DNA from: Bacteroidales bacterium
GTDB taxonomy: Bacteria > Bacteroidota > Bacteroidia > Bacteroidales > UBA932
Length of the DNA: 12,986 nt
Direction: 5' to 3'
Assembly (NCBI GenBank): GCA_004555145.1
Contig: SFJB01000034.1
Location: forward strand, 1-12,986
Of this stretch, positions 6,646-12,986 are shown in pieces. Numbering within the stretch: position 1 is the stretch's first letter; each line of letters begins with the position of its first letter. The position numbers and the translations under genes are program-made. The notes beneath the pieces were generated by a model, which saw only the letters and a list, made by a program, of their open reading frames with translations, had not been told where the DNA came from and did no database searches.

Positions 6646-7820
6646 TAACTAAATATTTGTCCGTAGTTCTCCTGCTATCGCTCGCCCTTCCTGCGCAGGC
6701 GCAGTACAATAGCCTGCTGGAAGAAATAGAAAGCAACAACAGCACTCTGAGGGCCCTGCGCAGCACTATGGAAGCTGACAGGCTGGAAGCCAGGACCGGA
6801 CTTACACCTGAGGATCCAAGCGTGGATCTGGGATACCTCTGGGAGACGAAAGATCCTCAGGGAGGCTACCGCATAGACCTCGGCATCAGCCAGAGCTTTG
6901 ACTTCCCCAGCGTCTATTACTGGAGAAAGAAGCTTTCAGACGGAGCCATAGAGGCGGCATCCCTGCGATATGAGCAGGGCAGGAAGGAAATTCTCCTCCA
7001 GGCAGAAAAGCTATGCGTGGAACTGACCTATTACAACGGTTTGATAAAGGCCTTGGAAGAGGGCCTCACAACTGCAGAAGGCCTGCTGGAAAGGACCAGA
7101 ACGCGTTTCGAGTGCGGTGACGCGACTCTTAGCGAACTTAACGGAATGGAGCTTGCCTGCATGAGCACTATGAGAAACCTGGAGCAGAATAAGATTGAGC
7201 GTCAGGAGGTGCTGGATGCCCTGCGCACCCTCAACGCTGGCAAGCCTGTTTCCCACGGACTCAGCGAGTTTTCCATCCCATTGCTCCCGGAGAAGTTTGA
7301 AGAATGGTATGCTCATGCATCGGAATCGTCAAGCGAACTCAGAATCGCCCGCAACGAGGCTGAGAACGCAGAGAAAGGTGTCAGCCTCGCCAAGTCGGAA
7401 TGGCTTCCGAAGTTCAGCCTGGGCTATGTTTCCGAGCGCGTCCAGGGCAGCACCCTTCAAGGCATAGGAGGAGGTATAAGCATTCCTCTGTGGGCAGGAA
7501 AGGGCAAGGTGAAAGCCGCCCAGGCCCGTCAGAAAGCCGCAGAGCAGATGCTGGAGGATCAGAAAATCAGCTTCTTCAGCGCCATGCGGTCCAAATACGA
7601 CAAACTCAGCGCCCTGTCATCCGTTTGCGAGCGTTACGGTAAGCAACTCTCGGGGATGAACAGCAGCGCTGCTCTGAGTGAGGCTCTCATGGCAGGAGAA
7701 ATAGGCTTCGCAGACTATGCCACCGGAATGCAGTTATGGTACAATGCCCTCTGCGAACTGAAGGAGTCGGAGCGCGACTGCCATCTTCTGCTCTGTGAGC
7801 TGGAATATTTTGCAAAATAA
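6630..7820 (+). CDS. TolC-family outer-membrane channel of the metal efflux system
   Basis: This encodes 396 residues with a signal peptide ending near Ala24 (LLLSLALPAQAQ); there is no lipobox, so it is probably not a lipoprotein. The mature part has TolC-family features: long amphipathic helices (about 28-60, 105-200, 225-255, 295-345) alternating with beta segments such as PSVDLGYLWET, IDLGISQSFDFPS, KFSLGYVSER and GGGISIPLWAGKGKVKAA. The last corresponds to the usual GVSLPLF-type strand of these proteins. It would form the trimeric exit duct docking with the adaptor and pump encoded just upstream. Its start overlaps the pump gene by 16 bp. It is a little short for the family (commonly about 410-450). 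It carries seven cysteines (129, 162, 177, 333, 375, 384, 389), unusual for an outer-membrane protein. Its stop lies 2 bp from the stop of the convergent META gene. Confidence 0.88.
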   Translation: MRKVLITKYLSVVLLLSLALPAQAQYNSLLEEIESNNSTLRALRSTMEADRLEARTGLTPEDPSVDLGYLWETKDPQGGYRIDLGISQSFDFPSVYYWRKKLSDGAIEAASLRYEQGRKEILLQAEKLCVELTYYNGLIKALEEGLTTAEGLLERTRTRFECGDATLSELNGMELACMSTMRNLEQNKIERQEVLDALRTLNAGKPVSHGLSEFSIPLLPEKFEEWYAHASESSSELRIARNEAENAEKGVSLAKSEWLPKFSLGYVSERVQGSTLQGIGGGISIPLWAGKGKVKAAQARQKAAEQMLEDQKISFFSAMRSKYDKLSALSSVCERYGKQLSGMNSSAALSEALMAGEIGFADYATGMQLWYNALCELKESERDCHLLLCELEYFAK

Positions 7821-7822
7821 AA

Positions 7823-8248
7823 CTACTCGGCCGGTTCCGCAGCCCTCTTAGTGAGGGTTGCGAGGACCTTGCCGTTCCCGTCAAGAAGGCTGAGGTTTTC
7901 ACCATCTACCTTCACCCCGGAAGTGGCATCCAGAACCTTCTGGAAAGCTGATTCCACCTCCATATCTGAAGGCTTGCCCAGCATCATGGTGGTTCCGAGG
8001 TCGCCGAAGCTCAGCTTGCCGTCGACGAAGCTGTACCCTCCCATAAAGAGGTTCACGCCAAGACAGCCGTTCACGCGGCTTTCAGCCACGTCAAAGTTGA
8101 TGTATGCAGGTTTTTCAGTGGTAGAAACAACCTGTCCGTCAATGGTATCCAGCTCCCAGCTTCCCTGAAGTTCCGGGGCTTTTTCAGTGCACGAAATCAA
8201 AAGCGATGCGGCTGCCAGGCAGGCAGCAAACATTTTTGTCAGTCTCAT
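7823..8248 (-). CDS. META-domain (HslJ-like) lipoprotein
   Basis: This encodes 141 residues. A lipoprotein signal ends in LLISC with Cys20 as lipidation site, then a short linker TEKAPE. The rest is one META domain (formerly DUF306): LQGSWELDTIDGQ at the start, INFDVAESRVNGCLGVNLFMGGYSF in the middle (split near 60), then GDLGTTMMLG and a closing LLDGNGKVLATLTK strand. E. coli HslJ and related META proteins are envelope or stress-associated and their biochemical role is poorly known, so no function is claimed. The start lies 18 bp after the stop of the CDF zinc exporter gene on the same strand and I see no promoter between, so the two are probably co-transcribed. It converges on the TolC-type gene with a 2-bp gap. 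Confidence 0.82.
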   Translation of the reverse strand: MRLTKMFAACLAAASLLISCTEKAPELQGSWELDTIDGQVVSTTEKPAYINFDVAESRVNGCLGVNLFMGGYSFVDGKLSFGDLGTTMMLGKPSDMEVESAFQKVLDATSGVKVDGENLSLLDGNGKVLATLTKRAAEPAE

Positions 8249-8266
8249 AATAAAGATAATTTAAAG

Positions 8267-9130
8267 TCAATACGACTCTATGGTTACAATACCCATGCCG
8301 TAAGCCGCAAGGGCCTTTCTTATGCTCTCCACGGTCTCCCTGCCTTTGGAATAATCGGAGAGCTTCACCCTGGCTGTCAGGGCCTTCTCGGTGACGCTGA
8401 CAGACCATATATGCAGTTCATCCACGGATTCCACGTTGCCGCATTCCAGTATGAGCTTCTCAGTGTCATCATATGACACTCCGTCAGGCACTGCGTCAAT
8501 GCTCATCTTGAAACTGTCCCTGAGAAGCATCAGGGTATTCTTCAGTATGACAAGGGCTATGAGTATGCTGACAATGGGATCAAGCATATACCAACCCGTG
8601 AAGTTGATCACTATTCCGGAGATGACCACTCCGAGGGAAATCAGGGAGTCCGTAGCCATATGCAGGAAAGCGCCCCTGGTGTTTATGTCTCCCTTGCGGT
8701 GGTTCATCAGCAGCAGAGCGCTGATTCCGCTGACCACAATCCCCACAGCCGCCGTCCATGATATGGCTGCACCGCTCACCTCCGAAGGGTCTCCCATCTT
8801 CTCGATGCTCTCATAAATGATTATCAGCACGGCCGCCAGGAGGAGCAAGGCATTGAGCAGGGAAATGAGTATCGAAGTTTTGCGGTAGCCGTAGGTATAT
8901 TTCCTGCTGCACCTGCTGGATGCAAGTTTAAAGGCCACCAGGGCAATCACAAGGCTGAATACGTCGATCAGTTTATGTCCGGCATCGGAGAGCAGCCCCA
9001 TGGAGTTGTAGCACAGGCCTACCACCGCTTCGAGAATCACGAAGCCGAAGTTCAGTCCTATTGCCAGATAATAAACCCACCCGAGGGACTCTACTGCGTG
9101 GCTATGGTTGTGATTATGATTGTGGGACAT
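8267..9130 (-). CDS. CDF-family zinc exporter (ZitB/CzcD-like)
   Basis: This encodes 287 residues. The N-terminus MSHNHNHNHSH carries five His residues, a probable cytoplasmic metal-binding segment. Six membrane helices follow. TM2 holds DAGHKLID (49-56) with His52 and Asp56; TM5 holds FLHMATD (155-161) with His157 and Asp161. This His-Asp/His-Asp site is the type known from ZitB and mammalian ZnT proteins and favours Zn2+ over Cd2+, unlike the Asp-Asp/His-Asp site of YiiP. The cytoplasmic domain carries VDELHIWSVS (236-245), the usual HDLHVW-type motif. The protein ends at IVTIESY, a little earlier than relatives with a terminal His/Cys tail. It would exchange cytoplasmic Zn2+ for protons. 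The ATG at 9130 was chosen because upstream in-frame codons lie across a consensus promoter at 9155-9162. It is probably in an operon with the META lipoprotein gene. Confidence 0.92.
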   Translation of the reverse strand: MSHNHNHNHSHAVESLGWVYYLAIGLNFGFVILEAVVGLCYNSMGLLSDAGHKLIDVFSLVIALVAFKLASSRCSRKYTYGYRKTSILISLLNALLLLAAVLIIIYESIEKMGDPSEVSGAAISWTAAVGIVVSGISALLLMNHRKGDINTRGAFLHMATDSLISLGVVISGIVINFTGWYMLDPIVSILIALVILKNTLMLLRDSFKMSIDAVPDGVSYDDTEKLILECGNVESVDELHIWSVSVTEKALTARVKLSDYSKGRETVESIRKALAAYGMGIVTIESY

Positions 9131-9154
9131 AGTATTTCCATTAATAACGAAGCG

Positions 9155-9162
9155 CAAATATA
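9155..9162 (-). promoter_or_regulatory. Candidate -7 element for the CDF/META operon
   Basis: The minus strand reads TATATTTG here, a perfect Bacteroidota -7 element, identical to the one before the efflux operon at 1611-1618. It ends 24 nt before the ATG at 9130. I find no convincing -33 TTG at the right spacing. Confidence 0.55.
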
Positions 9163-9189
9163 AGCAAAGATTTTGGAATATGGCATACA

Positions 9190-9221
9190 TTTGCAATTTA
9201 AGCAATTGTTGGTTACTTTTG
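9190..9221 (+). promoter_or_regulatory. Candidate promoter of ffh
   Basis: TTTG (9190-9193), a 20-nt spacer and TACTTTTG (9214-9221) match the Bacteroidota consensus at every specified base. The -7 element ends 37 nt before the ffh ATG. The promoter is divergent from that of the CDF/META operon; the two -7 elements are 51 bp apart. Confidence 0.65.
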
Positions 9222-9258
9222 TAAGATTTTATGTTCGAATTAAACAAAAGCATCAGAT

Positions 9259-10581
9259 ATGTTTGAGAATCTGTCAGAAAGACTCGAAAGATCGTTCAAA
9301 ATCCTCAAAGGAGAGGGCAAGATAACCGAAATCAACGTCGCTGAGACTCTCAAGGAAGTGCGCAGGGCCCTGCTGGATGCCGACGTATCCTACAAGGTCG
9401 CAAAGGAGTTCTGCGACAAGGTGAAGACCAAGGCCATAGGCACCGGCGTACTCACAGCCGTGAAGCCTCAGCAGATGATGATCAAGATTGTCCACGACGA
9501 ACTTGCTGAATTCATGGGCAGCGAGCACAGCGAGATCAATCTCAAGGGCTCCCCCGCAGTGATACTCATAGCCGGCCTCAACGGTTCCGGTAAGACCACC
9601 TTCAGCGGCAAGCTCGCCCTCTACCTCAAGAGCAAGAAGGGAATGAAGGTGCTTCTCGCAGCCTGCGACACCTTCCGTCCGGCTGCGATAGAGCAGCTCA
9701 AGACCCTTGGGGCCCAGGTGGGAGTGGAGGTATATAGCGAAGAAGGAGAAAAAGATCCGGTAAAGGTAGCCAAGAACGCCATTTCCAAGGCCCGCAGCGA
9801 AGGCTACAGCGCAGTCATCGTGGATACCGCCGGTCGTCTGGTCGTGGACAAGGAGCTCATGGACGAGATTTCTGCAATACACGACGCCATCAATCCGAGC
9901 GAGAGCCTCTTCGTAGTGGACGCGATGACAGGTCAGGATGCGGTAGAGTCAGCCAAGGCCTTCAACCAGGCAATAGACTATGACGGCGTGGTACTCTCCA
10001 AGATGGACGGTGACACCAGAGGCGGTGCAGCCCTTTCCATCAAGGCTGTTACCGGCAAAGCCATCAAGTTCGTCAGCTCTGGCGAAAAGATGGAAGCCCT
10101 GGACATCTTCTACCCGGCCCGTGTCGCCGACCGCATACTCGGAATGGGTGACGTGGTTTCCCTCGTTGAAAAGGCCCAGGAGCAGTTCGACGAGCAGCAG
10201 GCAAGGGCGTTGAAGAAGAAAATCGCCAAGAACCAGTTCACCCTCGTGGATTTCTACGAGCAGCTCAAGCAGGTCCAGAAGATGGGCAATATGAAGGATA
10301 TTATGGGCATGCTTCCAGGTATGGACAAGGCCCTCAAGGACGTGGACATCCCGGACGACGCCTTCAAGTCCACAGAAGCCATCATCCAGTCGATGACACT
10401 GTACGAGAAGGAACACCCTGAATGCATCAACGGGTCACGCAGGAACCGCATCGCGAAGGGTTCGGGCACCTCTATAGCAGAAGTGAACAAACTCCTCAAG
10501 CAGTTCGAACAGACCCGCAAAATGATGAAGATGGCTGTGGACGGATCCCTCCAGCAGAAGCTGAAGGGAATGCGCCGTTAG
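9259..10581 (+). CDS. ffh: Signal recognition particle GTPase Ffh
   Basis: This encodes 440 residues, full length. The N-terminal helical bundle spans about 1-90. The GTPase domain shows G1 GLNGSGKT (106-113), DTFRPAA (137-143), G3 DTAGR (189-193), G4-like SKMD (247-250) and GDTRGGAALS (251-260). The methionine-rich M domain (about 325-440) has the finger loop MGNMKDIMGMLPGM (342-355) and the RNA-binding segment SRRNRIAKGSG (393-403). Ffh with 4.5S RNA binds signal sequences on ribosomes and docks with FtsY to deliver nascent membrane proteins to SecYEG. It is a core housekeeping gene, unrelated to the metal genes beside it, and marks this as stable chromosome. No 4.5S RNA gene is visible here. 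It converges on the nucleotidase gene with 2 bp between stops. Nothing is missing or degenerate. Confidence 0.98.
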   Translation: MFENLSERLERSFKILKGEGKITEINVAETLKEVRRALLDADVSYKVAKEFCDKVKTKAIGTGVLTAVKPQQMMIKIVHDELAEFMGSEHSEINLKGSPAVILIAGLNGSGKTTFSGKLALYLKSKKGMKVLLAACDTFRPAAIEQLKTLGAQVGVEVYSEEGEKDPVKVAKNAISKARSEGYSAVIVDTAGRLVVDKELMDEISAIHDAINPSESLFVVDAMTGQDAVESAKAFNQAIDYDGVVLSKMDGDTRGGAALSIKAVTGKAIKFVSSGEKMEALDIFYPARVADRILGMGDVVSLVEKAQEQFDEQQARALKKKIAKNQFTLVDFYEQLKQVQKMGNMKDIMGMLPGMDKALKDVDIPDDAFKSTEAIIQSMTLYEKEHPECINGSRRNRIAKGSGTSIAEVNKLLKQFEQTRKMMKMAVDGSLQQKLKGMRR

Positions 10582-10583
10582 TT

Positions 10584-12329
10584 TCAGAAAATCAGATCCA
10601 TATCGGCCTCGATGAGAGGTTCCGCAATTTCCTCGGGAATGAAATGCCATTCGCCGAGGATTTTTTTATCCCCAGTATTGGCCCGGTTCAGTTCACCCAC
10701 CTTCAGGATGTAATCGTAAATCATATTCCTGATCTCAGGATACCTTGCAACCACACGGTTATCCGCTTCCACATCGGGCACTCCGGCACCCAGAGGCAGT
10801 AGGTCCCCGCCTCCATTGGCGCGGTACGAGGTCATTGCCACGTTATACCAGGTCTCCCCATCAAAGGCAGTGCCATCCGCGAGCGAGATGATGTTCACGC
10901 GCTCCCCTGCCGGCTTGGTCACGTCCACGGTGTACACCAGCCCGGCGGCGGAATCGAAATTGTAGCTCCTTCCGACGAAAGACCAGCGCTCAGCTCCGGT
11001 CCTTGCATCCGGCGAAGATTTGATTTTCAGCACATGCTCACCTGGAGTCTGTATCCAGCCGTCGTATGAGTATTCCAGGTAGTTCTTGATCTCATCCCCT
11101 TTCAGACGAACCACAAACATCTGGTTTTCATAAGGATAGATGGTAAACATATCGTTGAATACGAGCTCACCCGCCTTGACCGTGCCGTTGAAGGTCAGCG
11201 GTGCCGCGAAGGATATCTGCGCCTCCGGAGCAGTAAGCTGCACCCTGTGCACGAGGTTGATGTAGTCCGACATACCTGCGTACGCATCCCTGGTCTTCAT
11301 ATCCATCGCCAGAGAACCCACCTTCTTGTTGGTGAACGCCTTTACGGCCTGGTACTCAGGGTCGAAGACTCTCGGCATCTCCTTGTCCACCTTGCGTTTG
11401 TCCATACGTACGATGCGAGTCTGCACTTCTTTCGAGAGCAGTTTGCGCCCGCGCTTCTGCGCCGTAATCTCGGCATAACCCACATTGCCGGCCCTGGCTC
11501 CTCCGTTCAGGAAACCGCAGCCTTCATATACTGTAGTGTAAGGGCTGTGGTCGTGGGCCGTCACCAGCAAATCCACGCCTTTCAAGCTGTACAGGAGGTC
11601 CAAGCCTTGATTCTCAAGCACTTGACCATTGCCTTCCCCAGTACCTGAATGGACTACGGCAACTGTCACGTCAGGCTTGAATTCGCTGTTCACCCTGTCC
11701 ACCCACTGCTGTACGAGTGGAATGAGGGACTTGAAACTCATACCTTTCCAAAGGGACTCGGAGAGCCAGGCACTGATGTTCGCATTGTTGAACCCGAGCA
11801 CTGCCACCTTCATTCCAGCCTTGTCAAAAATCTTATATACAGGGAAATACGGCTCTCCGTTATCGTTACGCACTGCGTTTCCGCCCAGCCAAGGTATGCC
11901 CGACGCCTCGAGTTCGGCATTCACCCTGTCATATACGTCGTGGCCGGTTTCTATGTCGTGATTGCCCACGATGACGGCATCATAGCCCATATAGGCCATC
12001 ACGCGAGGAAAAAGATGGGGTACGGAAGTGTCCACGTAATTGTAATAATAGGCGGCATTGTCTCCCTGGAGGCAGTCTCCGGCATCCAGCAGGAGCACGT
12101 TCTCCTTGCCCACGGCCTCTCTCAGGCTGTCCACGTAAGCCTTCACGGACATAAGGCTCGTCCTGAGTCCCTGGCCCTCGACATAAGCCCTGTCGAACCA
12201 GGATCCGTGCACATCTCCCGTAGTGACGACATAGAGTTTACGCTCCCTCGCACTCAACTGAAAAGAAAATACCTGGATGAGCATCATGGCTGCAAACAAG
12301 GTATAAAAGTATCGCGAATTCATTTTCAT
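10584..12329 (-). CDS. 5'-nucleotidase/UshA-family metallophosphoesterase, exported
   Basis: This encodes 581 residues from the ATG at 12329. A signal sequence (MKMNSRYFYTLFAAMMLIQVFSF) ends near 28. The calcineurin-like phosphoesterase domain carries the metal ligands in order: GDVHG (38-42), GDCLQG (84-89), GNHD (122-125), VVHSG (225-229) and TAHDH (257-261). The last two supply the later His ligands; AHDH replaces the more common GHSH. The C-terminal 5'-nucleotidase domain (about 345-540) has FTIYPYENQMFVVRLKG (395-411) and MTSYRANGGG (499-508). Family enzymes hydrolyse nucleotides, UDP-sugars or cyclic nucleotides in the periplasm using two divalent metals; the precise substrate is unknown here. 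An in-frame ATG exists at 12365, but a consensus -7 element at 12343-12336 ends 6 nt before 12329, which favours the shorter form; 12323 is another possible start. It is a single gene, convergent with ffh. Confidence 0.9.
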   Translation of the reverse strand: MKMNSRYFYTLFAAMMLIQVFSFQLSARERKLYVVTTGDVHGSWFDRAYVEGQGLRTSLMSVKAYVDSLREAVGKENVLLLDAGDCLQGDNAAYYYNYVDTSVPHLFPRVMAYMGYDAVIVGNHDIETGHDVYDRVNAELEASGIPWLGGNAVRNDNGEPYFPVYKIFDKAGMKVAVLGFNNANISAWLSESLWKGMSFKSLIPLVQQWVDRVNSEFKPDVTVAVVHSGTGEGNGQVLENQGLDLLYSLKGVDLLVTAHDHSPYTTVYEGCGFLNGGARAGNVGYAEITAQKRGRKLLSKEVQTRIVRMDKRKVDKEMPRVFDPEYQAVKAFTNKKVGSLAMDMKTRDAYAGMSDYINLVHRVQLTAPEAQISFAAPLTFNGTVKAGELVFNDMFTIYPYENQMFVVRLKGDEIKNYLEYSYDGWIQTPGEHVLKIKSSPDARTGAERWSFVGRSYNFDSAAGLVYTVDVTKPAGERVNIISLADGTAFDGETWYNVAMTSYRANGGGDLLPLGAGVPDVEADNRVVARYPEIRNMIYDYILKVGELNRANTGDKKILGEWHFIPEEIAEPLIEADMDLIF

Positions 12330-12335
12330 AACACG

Positions 12336-12343
12336 CAAAATTA
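12336..12343 (-). promoter_or_regulatory. Candidate -7 element for the nucleotidase gene
   Basis: The minus strand reads TAATTTTG, a perfect TAnnTTTG match, ending 6 nt before the ATG at 12329. This would give a leaderless or nearly leaderless mRNA. The expected -33 position (about 12363-12367) lies at or inside the -7 element of the divergent GSCFA gene and shows no good TTG. Confidence 0.5.
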
Positions 12344-12364
12344 CGCTTTTTCCTGAAATCTTCA

Positions 12365-12372
12365 TACTTTTG
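12365..12372 (+). promoter_or_regulatory. Candidate -7 element for the GSCFA gene
   Basis: TACTTTTG matches the Bacteroidota -7 consensus and is identical to the ffh element at 9214-9221. It ends 30 nt before the ATG at 12403. The expected -33 region (about 12341-12345) overlaps the divergent nucleotidase -7 element and gives only a weak TTA match. Confidence 0.5.
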
Positions 12373-12402
12373 TATTCGCGTTTCTTTATCAGAATTCATA
12401 TT

Positions 12403-12986
12403 ATGAAGCTATTTACAGAGGTCATCCCCGGAAAATCCGCCGTAAGTCTAGGCCTGGACAACGGAATAGTGATGTTGGGCAGCTGCTTCAGCGACGAAAT
12501 CGGCAGGCGTATGCAGGACTGCGGATTCAAGCTTTGCCGCAATCCTTTCGGGACCCTCTACAACCCCCTTTCCATACTTGGAGCCGTGAGGCTGTTATGC
12601 TCGGACAGGCTCTTCGGCGAAGCGGACTGCGTGCAGATGGGTGCGGGTTCCGGGCTATGGTGCAGCTTCAGCCATCACGGTTCCTTTGCGAGGCGCAGCC
12701 CGGAGGAATTCCTGCGCGACGCCAATGCCGCACTCGTCGAAGCGCGAAGGCGGTGGAACTCCGCAGACAGACTCATACTCACCCTGGGCACGGCAATGGT
12801 ATGGAAGCACGAAGGCGAGGTGGTTGCCAATTGCCTCAAGCGGGCAGCAGGCGAGTTCACGCGCGGGATGATGAGCCCGGAAGAAGTGAAAGAAGCTCTC
12901 AATGAAATCTTCACCCTCGCTCAAGGAAAGCAGTGCATAGTCACGGTGTCCCCTATCAGGCACTTGGGGGACGGGGCTCACGCAAA
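12403..12986 (+). CDS. GSCFA-domain protein, N-terminal part (partial, runs off right edge)
   Basis: An uninterrupted frame of 194 codons runs from the ATG at 12403 to the window edge. It contains LGSCFSDEIG (residues 26-35), the Gly-Ser-Cys-Phe motif that names the GSCFA family, then NPFGTLYNPLSI, LILTLGTAMVWK (about 125-136) and TVSPIRHLGDGAHA near the edge; the SPxRHLxDG element is characteristic. The fold is thought to be SGNH-hydrolase-like, with the motif serine as probable nucleophile, but substrate and role are not known. No signal peptide is visible, so it is probably cytoplasmic. A consensus -7 element lies 30 nt upstream and the gene is divergent from the nucleotidase gene. The rest of the protein lies outside the window. 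Confidence 0.9.
   Translation, partial: MKLFTEVIPGKSAVSLGLDNGIVMLGSCFSDEIGRRMQDCGFKLCRNPFGTLYNPLSILGAVRLLCSDRLFGEADCVQMGAGSGLWCSFSHHGSFARRSPEEFLRDANAALVEARRRWNSADRLILTLGTAMVWKHEGEVVANCLKRAAGEFTRGMMSPEEVKEALNEIFTLAQGKQCIVTVSPIRHLGDGAHA

Noticed and set aside
7806..7819. Perfect 14-bp palindrome TATTTTGCAAAATA at the end of the TolC-type gene, considered as an operator or terminator
   Set aside because: It lies within the last codons, is AT-rich with a very weak stem and no T-run, and sits at no promoter; chance is likely. It is kept only as a note in the convergent-junction finding.
9131..9253. 41-residue N-terminal extension of the CDF protein
   Set aside because: It runs through the consensus -7 element at 9155-9162 and has no CDF-like sequence. 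The His-rich start at 9130 fits the family.
12330..12365. 12-residue N-terminal extension of the nucleotidase
   Set aside because: It would place the start upstream of its own consensus -7 element and in front of a standard signal peptide.
12534..12905. Plus- and minus-strand open frames inside the GSCFA gene
   Set aside because: The frame from 12403 carries the GSCFA and SPxRHL motifs and stays open to the window edge; the others lack recognisable sequence.

Overview
The window looks like ordinary chromosome from a member of the Bacteroidota, most likely Bacteroidales. Three things point there. Promoter-like sites match the Bacteroidota primary sigma-factor consensus (TTG, 19-21 nt, TAnnTTTG), and gene starts lack Shine-Dalgarno sequences. 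The gene families also fit: a GSCFA protein, a lipoprotein metal adaptor with a His-Glu N-terminus, and an NADP-type glutamate dehydrogenase. Base composition is moderately GC-rich. I see no insertion sequences, phage genes, tRNAs, rRNAs or CRISPR arrays, and no non-coding stretch over 300 bases; nearly all the DNA is coding.

Layout: (1) The N-terminal part of a glutamate dehydrogenase gene runs off the left edge on the minus strand (1-221). It is divergent from an NhaC-type Na+/H+ antiporter gene (310-1587). (2) A four-gene plus-strand operon (1640-7820), with its own promoter at about 1611, encodes a small secreted His/Cys-rich protein, a His-rich lipoprotein adaptor, a heavy-metal RND pump and a TolC-type outer-membrane channel. 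Together these would form a tripartite metal efflux system. (3) On the opposite strand (9130 down to 7823), a ZitB/CzcD-like zinc exporter of the CDF family is followed by a META-domain (HslJ-like) lipoprotein gene. (4) ffh, the signal recognition particle GTPase, is on the plus strand (9259-10581). (5) A UshA/5'-nucleotidase-family metallophosphoesterase gene is on the minus strand (12329-10584). (6) The start of a GSCFA-domain gene runs off the right edge (12403-12986).

How the genes relate: regions 2 and 3 suggest metal-ion detoxification in two steps. The CDF protein (His-Asp/His-Asp zinc site) would move zinc from cytoplasm to periplasm. The RND system would then export periplasmic metal across the outer membrane, helped by metal-binding His/Cys segments in its accessory proteins. 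This division of labour is inferred from families and position; the RND substrate is not proven by sequence, and no metal-responsive regulator is encoded here.

The most unusual points are the uncharacterised His/Cys-rich protein heading the pump operon, whose predicted mature N-terminus is His-Glu-His; the density of Cys and His in the adaptor; divergent promoters packed so tightly that their elements abut or overlap; probable leaderless or near-leaderless starts; and two convergent gene pairs separated by exactly 2 bp with no visible terminator. None of this clearly amounts to a new system. The small leader protein is the best candidate for undescribed biology.
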